Source of the DNA: an uncultured Ruminiclostridium sp.
GTDB taxonomy: Bacteria; Bacillota; Clostridia; Oscillospirales; Ruminococcaceae
Assembly (NCBI GenBank): GCA_910585505.1
Contig: CAJUFF010000043.1
Location: forward strand, 864-18,098
DNA length: 17,235 nt
Direction of reading: 5' to 3'
In this document: piece by piece, positions 14,114-17,235 of the stretch
How positions within the stretch are numbered: the stretch's first letter is position 1
Layout: every line of letters starts with the position of its first letter
Position numbers and translations under genes: made by a program
The notes under the pieces: model-generated
Told to the model about the DNA's origin: nothing
The model's database searches: none
Seen by the model: only the letters and a program-made list of their open reading frames with translations

Positions 14114-14119
14114 ATTATA
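14114..14119 (-). promoter_or_regulatory. Possible second -10 box for the foldase gene
   Basis: ATGTTATAAT on the minus strand gives TATAAT with an extended-10 TG. It lies about 140 bases upstream of the foldase start, inside the leader made from the stronger promoter at 14214-14242. No good -35 is found at 16-18 bases, so activity is uncertain. Confidence 0.35.
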
Positions 14120-14213
14120 ACATTGTTTTGTGAAAGTAAAAGGAAAATTAGAGAAAACTTTGTTGTTGGTCATCTATATTATTTGTCTTTACCTTGACCA
14201 AAGATTAGTATTC

Positions 14214-14242
14214 ATTATACCATTTTCCCGCCTGTTTGTCAA
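14214..14242 (-). promoter_or_regulatory. Consensus sigma-A promoter for the foldase gene
   Basis: Minus strand: TTGACA (14237-14242), exactly 17 bases, TATAAT (14214-14219). Both boxes match consensus perfectly. It lies just after the pilin operon terminator and would start RNA near 14207, leaving a leader of about 230 bases before the foldase. The leader includes a TTGGTCA/TGACCAA inverted repeat (about 14165-14200) and AT-rich alternating runs (about 14070-14095). Confidence 0.85.
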
Positions 14243-14252
14243 CAAACCGCAG

Positions 14253-14278
14253 AAAAAAGCTCCCGGCGAAGCGGAAGC
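14253..14278 (-). terminator. Terminator of the pilin operon
   Basis: Minus strand: GCTTCCG-CTTCGC-CGGGAGC (14259-14278; one T-G wobble) followed directly by TTTTTT (14253-14258). It lies 25 bases beyond the stop of the second pilin gene. Confidence 0.85.
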
Positions 14279-14303
14279 CTTAAAAGCATTATTATTTCAA
14301 ATA

Positions 14304-14990
14304 TCAGCCGAGCATTGTTTTACCCGAAGCACACTTTTCGTAGGGGTAAGCGCCCGTTAATATCAGATCGCCGGAATCCGGCTTCACGTAGCATTCGCGG
14401 TCAAAGCTTTTACCCACCGTTTTCTTCGCGTCACCCAAGGAATAATAAGCGGTTACAACTCTGTACTTGTTGTCCACCTCGGCGTAGAAATAAGCGGTCT
14501 GGTTGCCCACGTCGGCGTAGTTGTAATCTATATCGCTTATCCTGAGTATTTTATAAAGGGAATAGGCAAATTCTTTCCATTCGCTGTTGGGGAATTCATT
14601 TCCGTCACCGTCAATATCCGTATTTGTCTTGCACTCGGCGATGGGTGAGCCTAAAATGTTCTCCCCCGTGACGCCCGCGGTCTTTTTCAGCATATATATG
14701 TCCGCGTCGCAAACGGTGGAATCGCTCGGTATCTCCAATTTTACATATATAATATTGATATCCCCCGCGTTTTTTCCGGGAAGCTCAGTCCCCGCCAGCT
14801 TCTCGTCCACCATCAGCTCCTGCACGTTTGAATAAAAGGCTCTCGCTTTTTCCTTGGCGGCGCGGATTATCGCGTCATTAGTGTTAAACATGGGAATGAC
14901 AATTCCTAGCAGTATGCCTATTATGGCTACTACCACTATCATTTCCACAAGTGTAAAGCCTTGTTTTTTTATGAGCCTTTTTATCTTCAT
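14304..14990 (-). CDS. Type IV pilin-like protein (second gene of the pilin pair)
   Basis: 228 residues. The class III prepilin signal is KKQG-FTLVEMIVVVAIIGI: a prepilin peptidase should cut after G11, methylate F12 and leave Glu at mature position 5 (E16). The hydrophobic helix spans 12-34. The remainder is a globular domain with four cysteines (C94, C120, C200, C220) that could form two disulfides. It also has DIDGDGNEF (125-133), which resembles a calcium-binding loop. It is larger than its partner and is probably a minor or tip pilin or a pseudopilin (inference). Ribosome binding site AGGAGGT lies 6 bases from the start, right after the intercistronic hairpin. No assembly ATPase, platform protein or prepilin peptidase gene is in the window. 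Confidence 0.88.
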   Translation of the reverse strand: MKIKRLIKKQGFTLVEMIVVVAIIGILLGIVIPMFNTNDAIIRAAKEKARAFYSNVQELMVDEKLAGTELPGKNAGDINIIYVKLEIPSDSTVCDADIYMLKKTAGVTGENILGSPIAECKTNTDIDGDGNEFPNSEWKEFAYSLYKILRISDIDYNYADVGNQTAYFYAEVDNKYRVVTAYYSLGDAKKTVGKSFDRECYVKPDSGDLILTGAYPYEKCASGKTMLG

Positions 14991-15006
14991 GGGGATACCT
15001 CCTGAA

Positions 15007-15037
15007 AATTTACCCCGCTTGTTGAGCGGGGTAAATT
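15007..15037 (-). terminator. Intercistronic hairpin between the two pilin genes
   Basis: Perfect 13-bp arms (AATTTACCCCGCT, 15007-15019, and its complement, 15025-15037) surround the loop TGTTG. It lies 29 bases after the first pilin stop. On the minus strand the stem ends AAATT, followed by TTC, so the U-run is short. The ribosome binding site of the second pilin (14997-15003) starts only 3 bases after it. This fits a leaky terminator or 3'-end stabiliser that sets the ratio of the two pilins. Confidence 0.7.
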
Positions 15038-15066
15038 GTTTGGGTTTTATGTAAGATTTAATTTAA

Positions 15067-15690
15067 TTAACTTTCAGGCGAAGGATCTTTCTCATCTGAA
15101 CCTGGATTTGGATTTGGTTTTGACACCGCTGTAATAGGCTCACCTTCTACTTTATACTTACCGGATACACCTATTGCAGCAGTGCCAACTGTTTCGCCTT
15201 TTTTACAATTCTTAAAGAAATCCTTGCCGCTAATACCTGCATCTATAGTTTTACCTTCATCAATTTTATCACTATCATTTACATAAACTACACCTTCAAC
15301 GGCTCCATTATCAACGGCAATATAAAATGCACACTTAGAAGGTACCGTATTTTTAAGTGTACCTTGCATTTCATTTATAATGGCCTCTTGCTCCTCTTTT
15401 TCACCACCGGTTACTGTTACTGTTAAATCACCACCCTCACTTTTTATTCCGGTTATCGCAGTGGCCTTGGATACTTTGCCGGTAGCAGAATAATTTGCTA
15501 ACGCATTGTTTCCGGTATTTGAAATGGTTTGTGCCGCATCCATAAGCGTCGTATAGGCCGCCTGCTGAACATAATTACCTACCAAAGGTACAAGTACAGC
15601 AGTAAGAATTGCGATGATCGCTATAACAACGATCAACTCAACAAGGGTGAAGCCTTTCTTCGCCCTCAGCTTGCGTATTTTGTTTAACAT
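15067..15690 (-). CDS. Type IV pilin-like protein, probable major pilin
   Basis: 207 residues. The prepilin signal is KKG-FTLVELIVVIAIIAI: cleavage after G13, mature F14 and Glu at mature position 5 (E18), then a hydrophobic helix to about 38. The rest is a small, Gly/Ser/Thr/Lys-rich domain with two cysteines (KCAF and KNCKK), and the tail ends in a Pro/Asn/Asp/Ser-rich stretch. The position first in the operon, after a near-consensus promoter and ahead of a hairpin, suggests it is the more abundant subunit. Ribosome binding site GGAGGG lies 11 bases upstream. Base composition of the gene is more AT-rich than the flanking genes. It may build a thin pilus or belong to a pseudopilus; pilin-like proteins are used in adhesion to plant fibre in ruminococci, but that is not shown here. 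Confidence 0.88.
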   Translation of the reverse strand: MLNKIRKLRAKKGFTLVELIVVIAIIAILTAVLVPLVGNYVQQAAYTTLMDAAQTISNTGNNALANYSATGKVSKATAITGIKSEGGDLTVTVTGGEKEEQEAIINEMQGTLKNTVPSKCAFYIAVDNGAVEGVVYVNDSDKIDEGKTIDAGISGKDFFKNCKKGETVGTAAIGVSGKYKVEGEPITAVSKPNPNPGSDEKDPSPES

Positions 15691-15744
15691 AGCTTTTTAA
15701 GCCCTCCATAAATAGTTTTATGCTCTCCTACAAGCATTGATATA

Positions 15745-15773
15745 ATTATAGCACAAATTGTTATAAAAATCAA
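15745..15773 (-). promoter_or_regulatory. Promoter of the pilin operon
   Basis: Minus strand: -35 TTGATT (15768-15773), 17-base spacer, -10 TATAAT (15745-15750) preceded by TGC (extended -10). RNA should start near 15738, about 48 bases before the first pilin codon. Confidence 0.8.
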
Positions 15774-15862
15774 CCATTTATTGAAAGTTTTTGGGTATTT
15801 TAACCGATTTGTGGAAATAGCACTAAAGTAAGGATTCATATTAAACGCTTTTAAAATATAAA

Positions 15863-15897
15863 TTCGGGTTACAGCTTTAAAAAAGATGTAACCCGAA
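15863..15897. terminator. Terminator after the CNNM/CorC-like gene
   Basis: TTCGGGTTACA (15863-15873) pairs perfectly with TGTAACCCGAA (15887-15897). On the minus strand TTTATATTTT follows. It lies about 50 bases beyond the stop of the upstream gene and separates it from the pilin operon. Confidence 0.78.
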
Positions 15898-15946
15898 AAC
15901 ACAACCGTTTATTACAGCGGCAAACACCGGATTTTTCAAAAAAACT

Positions 15947-17215
15947 TTATTTATCTTCGTTATCACGGGGCGGTTTAATAACAAACTTCAGATTACCTAT
16001 CCTTCTCTCGTTCAGATCCTGCACCGTGATATCAAACTCATCCGTCTCAATCTTATCTCCCGGCGAGGGAATCCTGCCGAAAAGCTCAAACACCCAGCCG
16101 CCGACCGTGTTGAAATCCCCGTTTATCTCGTAATCCATGTCTCTGGTTTCAAAATAACGGTTAAAGTCTACCTTTGAAACCTCGCCGCTCACTATAAACG
16201 TATTATCCGACAAAAATCTTACGGGCATGAAAACCTCGTCGTTTTCGTCCCATATTTCACCCACCAGCTCCTCAAGCACGTCCTCCATGGTAACAATACC
16301 CGCCGTGCCGCCGTACTGGTCAACCACTACCGCTATATGCTCCTTTTCCTTCTGCATTCTCTTAAGCAGCTCGGAAATATGCATAAGACTCGGAATGTAC
16401 ATAATGTCCGAAATAATCTCCGACAGGCTGAAATGCGGATCCTCCATCATTTTCTGAGTAAAATCACGATAGCTTATTACGCCTACTATATGGTCAAGGG
16501 ATTTTTCGTAAACCGGAAGCCTTGTGTAAGCCTCCGACTTGAAAAGCTCCATTATTTCCTCGTTGCTGTCGTAAAGGTCAACTCCGACCACGTTTACCCT
16601 CGGCTGCATAATCTGTTCGGCGGTAGTTTCGTCAAATTCCAGCGCGTTGCGCACCAAAGCGCTCTCCTGAGCCTCAAGAACTCCTTCGTCCTCTATTTCG
16701 TCTATAATGTGCATAAGCTCCTGCTCGGTAACGGTAACCTCGCTTTTTTTGTTGAAAAGCCTTGTAGCGCCCTTTTGTATCAGAAGAAAAACAGCGGATA
16801 TGGGCGTAAGAATAAACATAAGGCCGGATAATATGCGGCCGAAAAAGATAGACATGGCTTCGGCGTTGCCTTTTGCTATTGTTTTGGGAGTAATTTCACC
16901 GAAAATAAGCACAATAATCGTTGTGGCGGCGGTAGCTATCACAGGTCCCCGATCCCCGAAAAGATTGACGCAAAGCAGCGTTGCCAGCGATGAAGTACCG
17001 ATATTCACGATATTGTTTCCCACAAGAATGGTTGTGAGACATTTGTCGTATTTCTCTATTACCTTAAGAGCGCAGCCCGCGCCCTTCGATCCCTCCTCGT
17101 GCATATATTTCAGACGTATTCGGTTCGCACTGGTGAACGCCGTTTCCGCCGCCGAGAAAAAGGCGGACAGAAAAACCAAGATTATAATGATTATGACTGC
17201 TTGTGTTGTATCCAT
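15947..17215 (-). CDS. CNNM/CorC (HlyC) family membrane protein with CBS pair
   Basis: 422 residues. An N-terminal DUF21/CNNM membrane domain (about 1-160) has roughly four hydrophobic spans (5-28, 60-84, 91-112, 123-148) and conserved features such as FFSAAETAF (19-27) and FGEITPK (105-111). Two cytoplasmic CBS motifs follow (about 195-315), with MQPRVNVVGVD and the repeat-end DQYGGTAGIVTMEDVLEELVGEI split between the second CBS and linker. A C-terminal CorC_HlyC domain spans about 335-415. Family members handle Mg2+ (or Co2+) efflux, and the CBS pair often binds nucleotides. The name haemolysin is historical. The start is the ATG at 17213-17215; the ribosome binding site candidate AAGGAAAA is rather far upstream. 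It has its own terminator and appears unrelated to the pilin genes downstream. Confidence 0.93.
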   Translation of the reverse strand: MDTTQAVIIIIILVFLSAFFSAAETAFTSANRIRLKYMHEEGSKGAGCALKVIEKYDKCLTTILVGNNIVNIGTSSLATLLCVNLFGDRGPVIATAATTIIVLIFGEITPKTIAKGNAEAMSIFFGRILSGLMFILTPISAVFLLIQKGATRLFNKKSEVTVTEQELMHIIDEIEDEGVLEAQESALVRNALEFDETTAEQIMQPRVNVVGVDLYDSNEEIMELFKSEAYTRLPVYEKSLDHIVGVISYRDFTQKMMEDPHFSLSEIISDIMYIPSLMHISELLKRMQKEKEHIAVVVDQYGGTAGIVTMEDVLEELVGEIWDENDEVFMPVRFLSDNTFIVSGEVSKVDFNRYFETRDMDYEINGDFNTVGGWVFELFGRIPSPGDKIETDEFDITVQDLNERRIGNLKFVIKPPRDNEDK

Positions 17216-17235
17216 GGCTGATGAAAATTTTCCTT

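Noticed and set aside
15684..15902. 72-codon minus-strand frame upstream of the first pilin
   Set aside because: It spans the upstream terminator and the pilin promoter, so it cannot be a transcribed coding unit as read.
1..17235. CRISPR array, tRNA or rRNA genes, known riboswitches
   Set aside because: I saw no regularly spaced direct repeats, no cloverleaf-like segments and no recognisable riboswitch cores. A covariance-model scan would settle it.

Overview
The window looks like chromosomal DNA of an anaerobic, fermentative Firmicute of class Clostridia, most like Ruminococcus/Oscillospiraceae (inference). The grounds are [FeFe]-hydrogenases, a clostridial-size bifunctional AdhE, Rex-type operators, AGGAGG-type ribosome binding sites, moderate GC and AT-rich intergenic DNA. 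Every gene I accept lies on the minus strand, so transcription runs from high to low coordinates.

Layout, read in the direction of transcription. (1) 17215-15947: a CNNM/CorC-type membrane protein with a terminator. (2) 15773-14253: a two-gene type IV pilin-like operon with a near-consensus promoter, an intercistronic hairpin and a terminator. (3) 14242-12634: a consensus sigma-A promoter, a long leader, a PrsA/PpiC-like foldase lipoprotein and a terminator. (4) 12606-10127: an ECF sigma factor followed by a single-pass, anti-sigma-like protein with a large extracytoplasmic part, then a bidirectional terminator. (5) 10126-9180: about 1 kb without a convincing gene. It holds a small palindromic element and the adhE control region, where a 13/14 match to the Rex operator overlaps the -10 box. 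(6) 9179-5788: adhE and a small APH-fold kinase. (7) 5757-5692: a perfect 16-bp inverted repeat and a second Rex-like site. (8) 5645-1032: a thioredoxin-like [2Fe-2S] protein, a PAS-containing sensory [FeFe]-hydrogenase (HydS type), a SpoIIE/PP2C-type phosphatase and a group B-type monomeric [FeFe]-hydrogenase. (9) 1001-818: a MITE-like palindromic element. (10) 744-1: thiamine pyrophosphokinase overlapping the start of a HAD hydrolase that runs off the window.

The centre of interest is 9423-1032. It joins ethanol formation (AdhE), H2 production (the monomeric hydrogenase), a putative H2 sensor (HydS), a phosphatase and a kinase-fold protein under two probable NADH/NAD+-responsive Rex sites. 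As I recall, an equivalent unit (aad, kinase, phosphatase, hydS, hydA2 and a redox repressor gene) was described in Ruminococcus albus 7, so the gene set is not wholly new. The signalling chain between HydS, the phosphatase, the kinase-like protein and a target is, to my knowledge, unresolved. This window adds visible operator sites, a candidate extra regulatory palindrome and an APH-type kinase as the candidate phosphatase partner. No hydrogenase maturase (HydE/F/G), Rex gene or pilus assembly ATPase lies in the window.
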